64,000 bases of DNA from NCBI RefSeq assembly GCF_042643265.1, contig NZ_JBHRRZ010000039.1:141780-205779 (forward strand), read 5' to 3'. Source of the DNA: Virgibacillus_O sediminis (GTDB taxonomy: Bacteria > Bacillota > Bacilli > Bacillales > Amphibacillaceae). This document shows, in pieces, positions 8,321 to 16,143 of the stretch; positions within the stretch are counted from its first letter, which is position 1; each line of letters begins with the position of its first letter. Under the pieces are notes generated by a model. The model was not told the origin of the DNA. It searched no databases and was given only the letters and a program-made list of their open reading frames with translations. The position numbers and the translations under genes are program-made.

Positions 8321-9276
8321 TAGCGTTCGTTCGGCAGCAGGCCCGTACGTTTATATTCTTCCATTTCTTGACGAAGTTCCTCCTGGAAACTGCTTGGAAC
8401 ATCGGGACTGAAGTCTCCTAAGGATATAACTTCATCCTCCAAATCATAAGTGATTACACTGCCGTTCAACTTTCCTTCATTGAATTCTTCGGCAATCTGT
8501 TCATAGATGGCATCCACATGCTGCCGGGTGCTGGTCAGGACTGTCCGCTCGTCAATATCTGACTGGTCAACGGTATAGCCTATTGCGTACAGACCATCTT
8601 CTTTCGCCTGTTCTATAATGGTGCGGGAGAAAAGGTCCCCAGTCGGATAGAAAACATCCGTGCCGTCTTCCTTCATTTGAGCATAGATTTCTTCTGCCCG
8701 GCCGTCATCCTGCCAGTCATTCAAAAAATCAATCTCCATCTCTGCTTGGGGATTTTCATAATGAACTCCCTCAAAAAACCCTTCAATCTCCGGCTGCCAC
8801 TCATAGGCGGCAATAATTCCCACCTGATCGTTCTCTGTCATTTCCCCTGCCACCATTCCAGCAAAGAATCCTACTGCATGCGAATTGAAATTGAGGGTGG
8901 TCACATTATCAGCCACATAGCCTCCATTGAAATAGACAAAGTGGACATCCGGATAGTCAGAAGCAAGTTCGGCAAAGTACTGGCCGTATATGCTGCTGTG
9001 ACCGAAGACAAGGTTCACCCCATCCATAACGAATTCATCTACTGCGTCCCTGATCTGCTGTTCTGTCTGGACGTGCTCTTTATAGAAAACATCCACCTCA
9101 TATGTAGTACCTATATTTTTTAACCCTTTATATCCTTTTTCCGTCCATCCCTCATCATCAATGGCCCCATCTGTCAGCATGCCGACATTCTGGATGTTAC
9201 CGGCGGAAAAATAATCACAGCCGGACAAGAGGACAGCTAAAAGGATCATCCAGGAGAAAATCTGGAATCTTTTCAC
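8320..9276 (-). CDS. med: Med-like BMP-family lipoprotein (positive regulator of comK family)
   Basis: This 318-residue protein matches the length of B. subtilis Med. It begins with a lipoprotein signal peptide ending in the lipobox LLSGC, followed by a BMP/PnrA-type substrate-binding fold (DGAIDDEGW near the mature N-terminus). The start is GTG at 9276, with GGAGGCC upstream; longer forms lack a ribosome binding site. In B. subtilis Med raises comK expression. Here comK is about 34 kb away. It lies upstream of fabH as in B. subtilis, but without comZ between them. The regulatory role is inferred from the family. Confidence 0.85.
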   Translation of the reverse strand: MKRFQIFSWMILLAVLLSGCDYFSAGNIQNVGMLTDGAIDDEGWTEKGYKGLKNIGTTYEVDVFYKEHVQTEQQIRDAVDEFVMDGVNLVFGHSSIYGQYFAELASDYPDVHFVYFNGGYVADNVTTLNFNSHAVGFFAGMVAGEMTENDQVGIIAAYEWQPEIEGFFEGVHYENPQAEMEIDFLNDWQDDGRAEEIYAQMKEDGTDVFYPTGDLFSRTIIEQAKEDGLYAIGYTVDQSDIDERTVLTSTRQHVDAIYEQIAEEFNEGKLNGSVITYDLEDEVISLGDFSPDVPSSFQEELRQEMEEYKRTGLLPNER

Positions 9277-9360
9277 CAAACGGCCTCCATTTCTCTTTCT
9301 TGTCCCTATTTTATCGAAATGAACTCTATCCAGCAATACCAGCCTTGCCAAATAATGACA

Positions 9361-9966
9361 TTATCCATACAAATCTCGGTATTTTCGATAATGTTCCAGC
9401 AATTCTCCCACCTTATTCTGGCATGGTTCACCCTCCCGCACGCAAAACGAGCCGTTCCTTCTGTTCCTGCCCGCTGTCTTACCGAAAGCTGCCGTTAGAT
9501 TGGCCGGAAGTTCTTCAGCCTGGATCCATTGCATGACAGCTCTTGCAAAATCCTTGATATATACTGCCTCCTGTTTAAACTTCTCTGAATCGAATCTAAT
9601 GAATTTTTCACCTACTAAAATTCCATATTCGTTCATCGGCATCCATTCCCCAAACAAGAGTGGAGGATGAATCGTTATTATCTTTGCTGACTGTCCCGGC
9701 CTCTCCTCCCCAATAGAAAAGCAGCGATTTGACTTGGTTTCCAAGGAACCAACCACTTTTCCAATAGTAATTACAGTGGTATAGGACGGGGAAACTTCTG
9801 CTTCATTCTCAAGCATGGTAAAATTGCTGTTCCGTCCGAAAAACAATAGCAGATCCCCGCCCTTTTCCTGGTCGGGAAGACCATCCACGCTGTAATCCTG
9901 GTCGAGCAATTCCTCAACGATATGGTAACCGATCCAATGATTGCAATTAACGACAAGTATTTTCAT
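9361..9966 (-). CDS. YjaV-like NAD(P)-binding Rossmann-fold protein
   Basis: The 201-residue protein begins MKILVVNCNHWIGYHIVEEL, a beta-alpha-beta start like extended short-chain dehydrogenases/epimerases, but the glycine-rich loop is degenerate (NCNHWIGY instead of GxxGxxG). Later segments (HPPLLFGEW, AVYIKDFARAV) fit the NAD-dependent epimerase fold. Its place next to med matches B. subtilis yjaV. Whether it still binds a cofactor is doubtful. Good ribosome binding site (GGAGGAGG) before the ATG. Confidence 0.7.
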   Translation of the reverse strand: MKILVVNCNHWIGYHIVEELLDQDYSVDGLPDQEKGGDLLLFFGRNSNFTMLENEAEVSPSYTTVITIGKVVGSLETKSNRCFSIGEERPGQSAKIITIHPPLLFGEWMPMNEYGILVGEKFIRFDSEKFKQEAVYIKDFARAVMQWIQAEELPANLTAAFGKTAGRNRRNGSFCVREGEPCQNKVGELLEHYRKYRDLYG

Positions 9967-10141
9967 ATTCCTCCTCCTTCATAAAAAGAGCCTTTTCCGC
10001 TATATAATTCACTATGCTGAAGAACAAAAATACTTTCCTTTACCGTAAAGGTTTGATAAACTATATGTGAATAATGGAAAGCATACGCATGCAGACAACT
10101 AGAAACTGAAAATCCAGTGGTACAAAGTTGAGGTGTTAAGT

Positions 10142-10324
10142 ATGAAATACATAATGACAATTGTTTGGGCGCTGCTGATCAGTTTCGCCATATCCTATGT
10201 CTTGACGAGCATGGGCGAAGAGCCGTTCGTTCTTATGGACTCCGTTATCCTTGCAGGTGTCCTTTCCGTAGCTGTTTTTATATTGGGCGGCGGAGCACTC
10301 GGCGGCAAAAGTGAACAGAATTAG
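10142..10324 (+). CDS. DUF2929 small membrane protein (YjzD-like)
   Basis: This 60-residue protein has two transmembrane helices (about 3-24 and 32-52) and a short basic tail. The pattern VWALLISFAISYVLTSM followed by a second helix fits the DUF2929 family represented by YjzD near the yja genes of B. subtilis. The ATG at 10142 has GAGGTG about 6 nt upstream; the in-frame TTG at 10133 is less likely. Function unknown. Confidence 0.7.
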   Translation: MKYIMTIVWALLISFAISYVLTSMGEEPFVLMDSVILAGVLSVAVFILGGGALGGKSEQN

Positions 10325-10328
10325 TAGG

Positions 10329-10370
10329 GAAACCCTTGCCTGCAAGGATTGTGGGCAAGGGTTTCTTTTT
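10329..10370 (+). terminator. Terminator of the DUF2929 gene
   Basis: GAAACCCTTGCC (10329-10340) pairs perfectly with GGCAAGGGTTTC (10354-10365), then TTTTT. Confidence 0.9.
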
Positions 10371-10412
10371 GCAATTTATCTGAATTTCAGGTGACCGGAT
10401 TCCTTGCTCCCT

Positions 10413-10751
10413 TTAATACCAAGGAAGCACACTCAGGGCAGCCAGTGCGGCCAACGGCAAAATCAGTCGCTGGAACCTTCTTGGCGGCCGATAATACCCA
10501 TACCCCGGGAATCCATATCCATAGCCAGGGTATCCATAGCCGAAAACTCGCTCATCAGGATATCCGTCACGATAATCATGCTCTGCATATGGCTGATTCG
10601 CACCGCCGATCGGCACTGCGAAATACACATTTTCATTATCCAATCCGGTGATGATGCCGTCTACCTTGGTGCCGTCTACCATTTCAGCAAGCACATAGGA
10701 ATGCATATGCTTCTTACATTGTTCATACATATGTTGATAATTTGTGTTCAT
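10413..10751 (-). CDS. Small Gly/Tyr-rich protein with hydrophobic C-terminus, unknown
   Basis: The 112-residue protein has three parts: an N-terminal 60 residues with the pattern AEMVDGTKVDGIITGLDNENVYF, which resembles a small beta-barrel (Sm/SH3-like) strand arrangement; a Gly-Tyr-Pro-rich stretch with repeated YGYPGYG; and an Arg-rich segment leading to a hydrophobic end (LILPLAALAALSVLPWY). It has a strong AGGAGG site. It is divergent from uppP. The composition recalls spore-coat or surface proteins, but I cannot name a family. Confidence 0.75.
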   Translation of the reverse strand: MNTNYQHMYEQCKKHMHSYVLAEMVDGTKVDGIITGLDNENVYFAVPIGGANQPYAEHDYRDGYPDERVFGYGYPGYGYGFPGYGYYRPPRRFQRLILPLAALAALSVLPWY

Positions 10752-10846
10752 TTTATATCAACCTCCTCACCAATTAGGCTATTCAAACGAATTGTTTATG
10801 GTGACTTGTCTTGGAGGAAGAAATGAAGAATTGAGGAGGACTATAT

Positions 10847-11662
10847 ATGGAAGTTATGACAGAACTTTGGACATTGATCAAATACCTGGTATTGGGGCTT
10901 TTTCAGGGCTTTACGGAGCCGATCCCCATTTCATCCAGCGGGCACTTGGTGATACTCCGGGAATTATTCGGGGTGGAAATCAAAGGGCTTTCCTTTGAAA
11001 TATTGGTGAATTTCGGTTCTCTAATAGCTGTATTGATCGTCTTCAGGGAGGATATCCTGCGGCTCATTAAAAATGGCTGGCTCTATTTAACTAAAAGAGA
11101 AGAAGATGCAAAAGGCGATTTTCAGTTTGTTATCTTCCTTATTGTTGCTACGATTCCAACCGGCATACTTGGCCTCTTATTTGAAGATATGATTGCCGAT
11201 GCAGGCGTATGGATTGTCGGGTATACACTGCTTATCACAGGTGTAGCTCTGTGGGTCATCCGTAATTTGCGCGGGCGGAAAAATGACGGAGATATTAGCA
11301 TGAAGGATGCACTGATTGTCGGCTTTGCCCAGGCAGCAGCCCTTGTTCCTGGCATCAGCCGCTCCGGGGCAACTATTGTTGCAGCTATGTTAGTCGGGAT
11401 GAAGCAAGAGACAGCACTACGTTTCTCATTTCTTCTCTATATCCCTGTGAGCCTTGGTATCACTGTACTTTCCTTTACCGACATCGTCACCGATCCCAAC
11501 TTTGATACATTGATGATTCCTTATATTATTGCCTTTATGGCCTCGATCATCGCCTCTTACTTTGCCTTAAAATGGTTTATCAATATCATGGCAAGAGGCA
11601 ACCTGAAATATTTTGCTTTCTATTGCTTCATTGTCGGTTTTCTTGTCATCGTGTTTCTATAA
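10847..11662 (+). CDS. uppP: Undecaprenyl-diphosphate phosphatase
   Basis: UppP (BacA) dephosphorylates undecaprenyl diphosphate to recycle the lipid carrier of cell-wall synthesis and confers bacitracin tolerance. The 271-residue protein has about eight membrane helices. The two signature loops are TEPIPISSSGH (Glu24, His33) and PGISRSG (168-174, Arg172), which form the active site. The usual aromatic residue after Glu is Pro25 here, a mild deviation. The ATG follows GAGGAGG. Confidence 0.96.
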   Translation: MEVMTELWTLIKYLVLGLFQGFTEPIPISSSGHLVILRELFGVEIKGLSFEILVNFGSLIAVLIVFREDILRLIKNGWLYLTKREEDAKGDFQFVIFLIVATIPTGILGLLFEDMIADAGVWIVGYTLLITGVALWVIRNLRGRKNDGDISMKDALIVGFAQAAALVPGISRSGATIVAAMLVGMKQETALRFSFLLYIPVSLGITVLSFTDIVTDPNFDTLMIPYIIAFMASIIASYFALKWFINIMARGNLKYFAFYCFIVGFLVIVFL

Positions 11663-11680
11663 AACTAGTACAAACCATAA

Positions 11681-11718
11681 AAAAGCAACAGCTTCTAATA
11701 AAGCTGTTGCTTTTATTA
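11681..11718 (+). terminator. Terminator of uppP
   Basis: AAAAGCAACAGCTT (11681-11694) pairs with AAGCTGTTGCTTTT (11701-11714). Confidence 0.9.
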
Positions 11719-11808
11719 TATAAATACATTAACTATTGGCAGTTTTGCTTTGCTTTCTCTCCTTTTCATCTGTTCTCTCATCGCTTTTGGGATATAGACG
11801 CAATATGG

Positions 11809-12168
11809 CTATTCGTCCGGCGCCACTACTGCCAGCCGGTTCTGCAAAAGAGCAGTCCCTTCGCCTATCATGCCGGACTCCTCCAGCCGGGTATATTCCT
11901 TTTTAGAGGCGGACACGAATACATCTATCAAAGCTCCCTGCTCAATCTGTCTTCGTAATGTACCGGACCCACCAAAGTTATAGATAATATCAACCTGCGG
12001 ATTCTCTTGTTCATATGCGCCCTTGACCTCCATCATGCTGTCCATCATGCTGAAATAGTAAGGCTGATCTGCCCGTCGGCTCCATCTTTTGGGTAAAGGC
12101 CCACACCCAGCCATAAGCAATGACATGATGAGCCCAACCATCCAGAGTTTGCCCCCAGCTGTTCCCAT
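11809..12168 (-). pseudogene. modA: modA remnant: molybdate-binding lipoprotein, C-terminally truncated
   Basis: ModA is the periplasm-equivalent binding protein of the molybdate ABC transporter, normally about 250-260 residues. Here only 119 remain: a lipoprotein signal (LMAGC), then YNFGGSGTLRRQIEQGA, VFVSASKKEY and LQNRLAVVAPDE, ending in a stop in mid-domain. The conserved AASLTDV-type start of the mature protein has drifted (YYFSMMDSM). No continuation is found in other frames down to the uppP terminator, and modB/modC are absent. It cannot fold as a complete binding protein. Confidence 0.8.
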
Positions 12169-12172
12169 CTTC

Positions 12173-12688
12173 TTACCTTTCCGAGTCTTTGGCCAATTCC
12201 ATGACCGTATGGCCGAGTTCTGGCAGGATCAATTTCTCCATAGCTAATTTGACCGCTCCAGAGGAACCTGGTGTCGCAAATATGACCCGCCCCCCGGAAA
12301 TGCCTGCCACTGCACGGGAGAGCATACTCGCAGAGCCGATATCATACTGATAGCTCAGCATACGGAACAGTTCGCCGAATCCTGGGATCGCTTTATCAAA
12401 CAGGAGGTCCAGTGATTCAATGGTTACGTCCCTTTTTGCTATTCCGGTCCCTCCATTGATAAGCACCGCTTCCACACTGCTATCATCCAGGACACTCGTC
12501 ACGATAGACTGTATATCTTCCACCTGATCCGGGACGATTCTGTATTCAACAATCCGATGCCCCTCGTCCTGAAGCATTTTTTTCATTAGCTTTCCGCTTT
12601 CATCTGTATGTTCATCCCCTGTATCACTGACTGTTATGACGGCACATGCTACCTTCTTCGGTGAAGCTTCACGATGTTTTTCCAGCAT
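12173..12688 (-). CDS. moaB: MoaB/MogA-family molybdopterin adenylyltransferase
   Basis: This 171-residue protein matches MoaB: ITVSDTGDEHTDESG near the N-terminus, INGGTGIAKRDVTIE in the middle and ATPGSSGAVKLAMEKLILPEL at the end. These enzymes act in molybdenum cofactor synthesis. The start is ATG at 12688 with GGGGAG upstream. The reading frame is also open upstream into mobA sequence, giving an apparent MobA-MoaB fusion, but I judge that fusion to be a by-product of frameshifts in mobA. It is the only intact gene of a decaying cluster, so it may have no working pathway. Confidence 0.85.
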   Translation of the reverse strand: MLEKHREASPKKVACAVITVSDTGDEHTDESGKLMKKMLQDEGHRIVEYRIVPDQVEDIQSIVTSVLDDSSVEAVLINGGTGIAKRDVTIESLDLLFDKAIPGFGELFRMLSYQYDIGSASMLSRAVAGISGGRVIFATPGSSGAVKLAMEKLILPELGHTVMELAKDSER

Positions 12689-12689
12689 C

Positions 12690-13299
12690 TTAACTCTCCC
12701 CTTCCCATTGGTTGAAATTGTCGCCATCGATGTATTGCTGATAATCTGTCTGTTGATATTGATAAACTGCTTGTCCTCTTCCACTATGACTCTCTTTGTC
12801 TCTAATTTTCCGAGCAGCCTATGGACAGACCGTTCCTGCCGGTTAAACTGATCCGCAATGATATCTTTCACGGAATAATGCCATATTGCAAGAAGAGGTT
12901 GTTCTTTTCCCCTTGAAACTGGGATTAATGCCTCTATATCCGTATCAAGATGACCAATCAGCTGTTTAAAAAGGCCTTCTTCAATAAAAGGTACGTCCAC
13001 CGGCAATGTCAGGTACCATTCCGCAGCAACATACTCCATAGCCGTATAAATACCTGCAAGCGGCCCTTCTCCCTGATATCTTTCCACATTTGCCAGGATT
13101 CGCAGTTCCGAATGTTCCCGCTCAAACCGCGCAGCCAAGCTCGGATGGGCAATGATAAGAAGCGTGTCTGTAAGCGCGGAAAGGGCATTCACTGAATATT
13201 GATAAAAAGGAAGGCCGGCCCGCTCGCGAAAGCTTTCGGTTTTCCGAACCTGCTAGACTGCCCGCCCGCCAGTATTACACCCGCCATATTCCGTGTCAT
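12690..13299 (-). pseudogene. mobA: mobA remnant with at least two frameshifts
   Basis: MobA attaches GMP to molybdopterin. The start ATG (13299, AAGGAGCG upstream) leads into GVILAGGQSSRFGKPKAF, the nucleotide-binding loop, but the frame stops at 13191 after 36 codons. The protein resumes in another frame (PFYQYSVNALSALTD onward) with GPLAGIYTAM, LPVDVPF and FININ. Near 12750-12765 a second shift is implied: in the third frame the sequence continues DYQQYIDGDNFNQWEGES and stops at TAA 12690-12692, directly before the moaB ATG, as expected for an operon. The rebuilt length of about 200 codons is normal. Confidence 0.8.
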
Positions 13300-13319
13300 T
13301 TGATCGCTCCTTATAAAGT

Positions 13320-13480
13320 TCATGATATCGTAAATTTCCCACTATCCGCAACTAGAATGGAAATCTTCCCCTTTGGACCCTGTCAACAGCCGATTGACTG
13401 TCTCTCTGATACACCGATCAATTTGGCCAATTCGATATTGGTGAATCTTCTGCTGATAGCAATTTCATCCCCATTGTCAT
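13320..13480 (-). pseudogene. Remnant of a Crp/Fnr-family regulator (C-terminal HTH part)
   Basis: On the minus strand the peptide GDEIAISRRFTNIELAKLIGV is followed, after a frame change, by TVNRLLTGSKGE, the helix-turn-helix pattern of Crp/Fnr regulators. A stop codon interrupts the first frame, and the end (SGKFTIS) is also followed by stops. No start codon or effector domain is present. It lies just upstream of mobA and next to the scdA remnant, which fits an anaerobic or nitrosative-stress gene set now lost. Confidence 0.55.
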
Positions 13481-13650
13481 GTCCGTATGTACAGCCGATT
13501 ATAAGGGGTTATCTGTCATTGCATCCAACAAAAACCAATGAATGGTGACAAAGTTTTTTTAAAAAAGCCTTTCTCCAGTGATGCAAATCACTGACCTATC
13601 CCCCTTCATCCCTTATGCTTGAACCAAGACATTAATTCGAGGTAGAGTTG

Positions 13651-14014
13651 ATGAATACATTTACTGTTGAACATAGACCGGTTAACATCGTTAAGGTTTT
13701 TCCAAAGGCAAGCGACCTGTTCAAAGTGCATCAAATTGATTTTTGCTGCGGTGGCCACCGTCAGCTGAAAGAAATTTTTGAAGAGAATTACCTCGACGAA
13801 CAGAGGATTCTTCAGAACTGAATCAGGCGTACAGCCGCTGGCAGGAAGAAGGCAATCAATCAGCCGAGTGGGATGCTGTTTCATTGTCCGAATTGATTGA
13901 CCACATTGTCCAATACGTTCCAGCATATCCATTTGGAAAACAATATTCTCTTCCCGCGTGTATAATCAAAGTAAGGATGACGGTAGCCTTTAGTAAAAGG
14001 GGGTTTGATAGATA
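13651..14014 (+). pseudogene. scdA: scdA/ric remnant: di-iron Fe-S cluster repair protein, frameshifted
   Basis: ATG at 13651 (GAGGTAG upstream) opens a frame with IVKVFPKASDLF and QIDFCCGGHRQLKE, the N-terminal CCGG signature of ScdA/YtfE/RIC proteins that repair nitrosatively damaged Fe-S clusters. It stops at 13819-13821 after 56 codons. The protein continues in the -1 frame from 13818 (LNQAYSRWQEEGNQSAEWD, LSELIDHIVQ) and then loses similarity where the first His of the di-iron domain should follow. A full gene would be about 220-240 codons. The stretch 14015-14266 shows no recognisable gene. Confidence 0.75.
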
Positions 14015-14266
14015 AAACAACAACTGAATGATAACCGGAACGGCATACCAAATCGGATATGACAGGTATGCTGTTTTCGTTTGTACAGATCCTACTGTAG
14101 AAATTCTAATTTGCTTTCCAAGCACACGCAGGATATCAGCCGGAGCTAGAATTAGATAAACACCTGTTTTCAAGAAAACGACATATCCGTCCACTTCCTC
14201 AGTACTTTATAATCATAATATATGAGTGATACCATACGAACTACCTATTAGAGAGGAAGGACCTTT

Positions 14267-15607
14267 ATGAAACTTTATTTAGATCCCGGACACGGAGGAA
14301 CAGATCCAGGTGGTCAAGGAAATGGACTGATAGAAAAAGATATTGTCTTGGACATCGCCCAGCGTGTCCTCTCCATTCTTACGGTAGATTATGAAGAGGT
14401 GGAAGTCCGGATGAGTCGTACATCCGACATCAGCAAGAGCCTGAACCAGCGGACAAACGAGGCAAATTCCTGGGGGGCTGATTACTATTTGAGTATTCAT
14501 TGCAACGCATTTAATGGCTCTGCCCGGGGTTATGAAGATTATATATACAGTGGCTTGTCAGACTCCTCTACTACTTCCCACTATCGAAATATCATGCATG
14601 AAGAGATAATGGACATGAATCAGCTGCCGGACCGCGACAGAAATAAAGCGAATTTCCATGTATTGCGTGAAACTGCCATGTCCGCTCTTCTCACTGAAAA
14701 TGGATTTATCGACAATGACCAGGATGCTCGGCTGATCAGTGACCCTCCCTGGCGGCAGAGGGTTGCCAAAGCACATGTAAATGGACTGGAAAGGGCGTTC
14801 GGCCTGAAGAGAAAGCAAATAAGCGGCACCCTTTATAAAATAATTGCCGGGTCTTTCCAGTCGAGGGAAAATGCAGAAAAGCGGGTCGCGGAGCTTGAGT
14901 CACAGGGCATCGAGGCCTTCATTATTCCATTCTCCGCCCCTAATGCCCAATGGTTCCGTGTGCAGGCAGGCGCCTTTGCTTCCAGGGAAAATGCTGAAAT
15001 GCACCTGGAACAAGTGAGAAATGCAGGTGTGGAGGATGCTTTCATCATTACTGAGGGCAGCGATACTGATAACGAAGAATCAGGAGGGTATTCGATTGCC
15101 GGGAAAACCTATCTTTCCCCTGAACTGATGGACCAATATGTAAAAGGAATAAACAGCGGCGCACCAGAGCTTGGACATTACTATCTTGAACTCGGCGAAT
15201 ATTATGGAATCAGAGGAGACATTGCTTTTGCACAGGCCATGCATGAAACAGATTTTTTCCAGTTTACCGCAACCGTACAGCCTGAACAGAATAACTTCGC
15301 TGGGATAGGTGCAACCGGCCCCGATAACCATGGTGCCAACTTTGACTCTCCATGGGAAGGTGTCCTTGCCCATATCCAGCATCTGTATGCCTATGCTGTT
15401 ACTGCCCCCCTTCCCGAGGGATATCCACGTACAGATCCCCGGTTTGATTTAGTAGAAAGAGGCTCTGCCCCTGCATGGGTAGATTTGAACGGGAAATGGG
15501 CTGTTCCGGGTGACCAATATGGCCAGTCCATTCTAGACCTTTATGGAAGAATGATCGGCGAGTCCATCAGCACTCTTCAGCAAATAGAAGAAAATATTGG
15601 GGAATAG
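14267..15607 (+). CDS. Two-domain wall hydrolase: N-acetylmuramoyl-L-alanine amidase, SPOR domain, glucosaminidase; no signal peptide
   Basis: Residues 1-180 form an Amidase_3 domain with zinc ligands His9 (DPGHGG), Glu23 and His78 (SIHCN) and catalytic Glu144 (TENGF). Residues about 187-262 are a SPOR domain made of two half repeats (YKIIAGSF and FRVQAGAF, each followed by SRENAE). Residues about 278-446 are a glucosaminidase-like domain with Glu327 in AQAMHETDFF and NFAGIGATG. There is no secretion signal; the protein starts directly in the amidase fold, as does the mother-cell enzyme CwlC of B. subtilis (amidase plus SPOR). Mother-cell lysis after sporulation is therefore the best guess. 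A sigma-K-like -10 (CATAATATA, 14214-14222) lies upstream, but its -35 is poor. Confidence 0.88.
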   Translation: MKLYLDPGHGGTDPGGQGNGLIEKDIVLDIAQRVLSILTVDYEEVEVRMSRTSDISKSLNQRTNEANSWGADYYLSIHCNAFNGSARGYEDYIYSGLSDSSTTSHYRNIMHEEIMDMNQLPDRDRNKANFHVLRETAMSALLTENGFIDNDQDARLISDPPWRQRVAKAHVNGLERAFGLKRKQISGTLYKIIAGSFQSRENAEKRVAELESQGIEAFIIPFSAPNAQWFRVQAGAFASRENAEMHLEQVRNAGVEDAFIITEGSDTDNEESGGYSIAGKTYLSPELMDQYVKGINSGAPELGHYYLELGEYYGIRGDIAFAQAMHETDFFQFTATVQPEQNNFAGIGATGPDNHGANFDSPWEGVLAHIQHLYAYAVTAPLPEGYPRTDPRFDLVERGSAPAWVDLNGKWAVPGDQYGQSILDLYGRMIGESISTLQQIEENIGE

Positions 15608-15690
15608 CCAATTTTTTCGAAGATATAGGACAATCTCCCAATGTTCAGGGACATGGCTATCTGAATGCTGCCGAACTGCTCGGATCGTGA
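15607..15690 (+). pseudogene. Possible 3' relic of an intracellular subtilisin-type protease
   Basis: A 27-codon frame with no start reads FFEDIGQSPNVQGHGYLN and ends AAELLGS. It resembles the C-terminus of intracellular serine proteases of Bacillus (pattern LGNSPKMEGNGLLYL, from memory). It overlaps the last base of the amidase stop codon and lies just before the terminator. The match is short and could be chance. Confidence 0.3.
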
Positions 15691-15698
15691 TGCATTAA

Positions 15699-15735
15699 AA
15701 AAGGCTGACCCGCTGTGCAAGCGGAGCAGCCTTTT
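15699..15735. terminator. Bidirectional terminator between the amidase gene and yitW
   Basis: AAAAGGCTG (15699-15707) pairs with CAGCCTTTT (15727-15735), with an inner CGCT/AGCG pairing, and T-tracts lie on both outgoing strands. Confidence 0.8.
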
Positions 15736-15744
15736 CTCTTTTCA

Positions 15745-16056
15745 TCAATCAGGAATGCCTAAAGCAATTTTCGCGTAACGGGACATCATATGTTTGTCCC
15801 ATGGCGGATTCCAAACGATATTAACTTCTACTTCCTTGACTTCCGGAATATCATCCAGTGCCATCTTTACATCCCGTTCGATATGGGCAGAAAGCGGGCA
15901 GCCCATTGCTGTCAGGGTCATTGTTACCGTGCAAAGACCTTCATCATTCAGATCCACATCATATATTAAGCCAAGGTTGACAATATCAATTCCCAACTCA
16001 GGGTCAATTACATTCTCCAATGCACCCATCAGATTTTCCTTCAATGCCTCATCCAT
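15745..16056 (-). CDS. yitW: MIP18/SufT-type metal-sulfur cluster assembly factor
   Basis: The 103-residue protein belongs to the DUF59 (MIP18, PaaD-like) family that helps deliver Fe-S clusters. The family pattern VIDPELGIDIVNLGLIYDV and the conserved Cys in TAMGCPLS are present, as is WNPPWDKHMMS near the end. Length and position fit B. subtilis YitW, next to yitV and yitU. The ATG follows GAGG. It ends shortly before the shared terminator. Confidence 0.92.
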   Translation of the reverse strand: MDEALKENLMGALENVIDPELGIDIVNLGLIYDVDLNDEGLCTVTMTLTAMGCPLSAHIERDVKMALDDIPEVKEVEVNIVWNPPWDKHMMSRYAKIALGIPD

Positions 16057-16143
16057 GGAATTTACCTCCTCGTATCTTCTGTAATTCTATTTAAACATAT
16101 TTCGGACGTTTAATAAATGATTTAAATCACACTTATTAGGATT

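Noticed and set aside
13856..14194. 112-codon hydrophobic frame on the minus strand
   Set aside because: It overlaps the scdA remnant, matches no family and has no convincing start; probably chance in decayed DNA.
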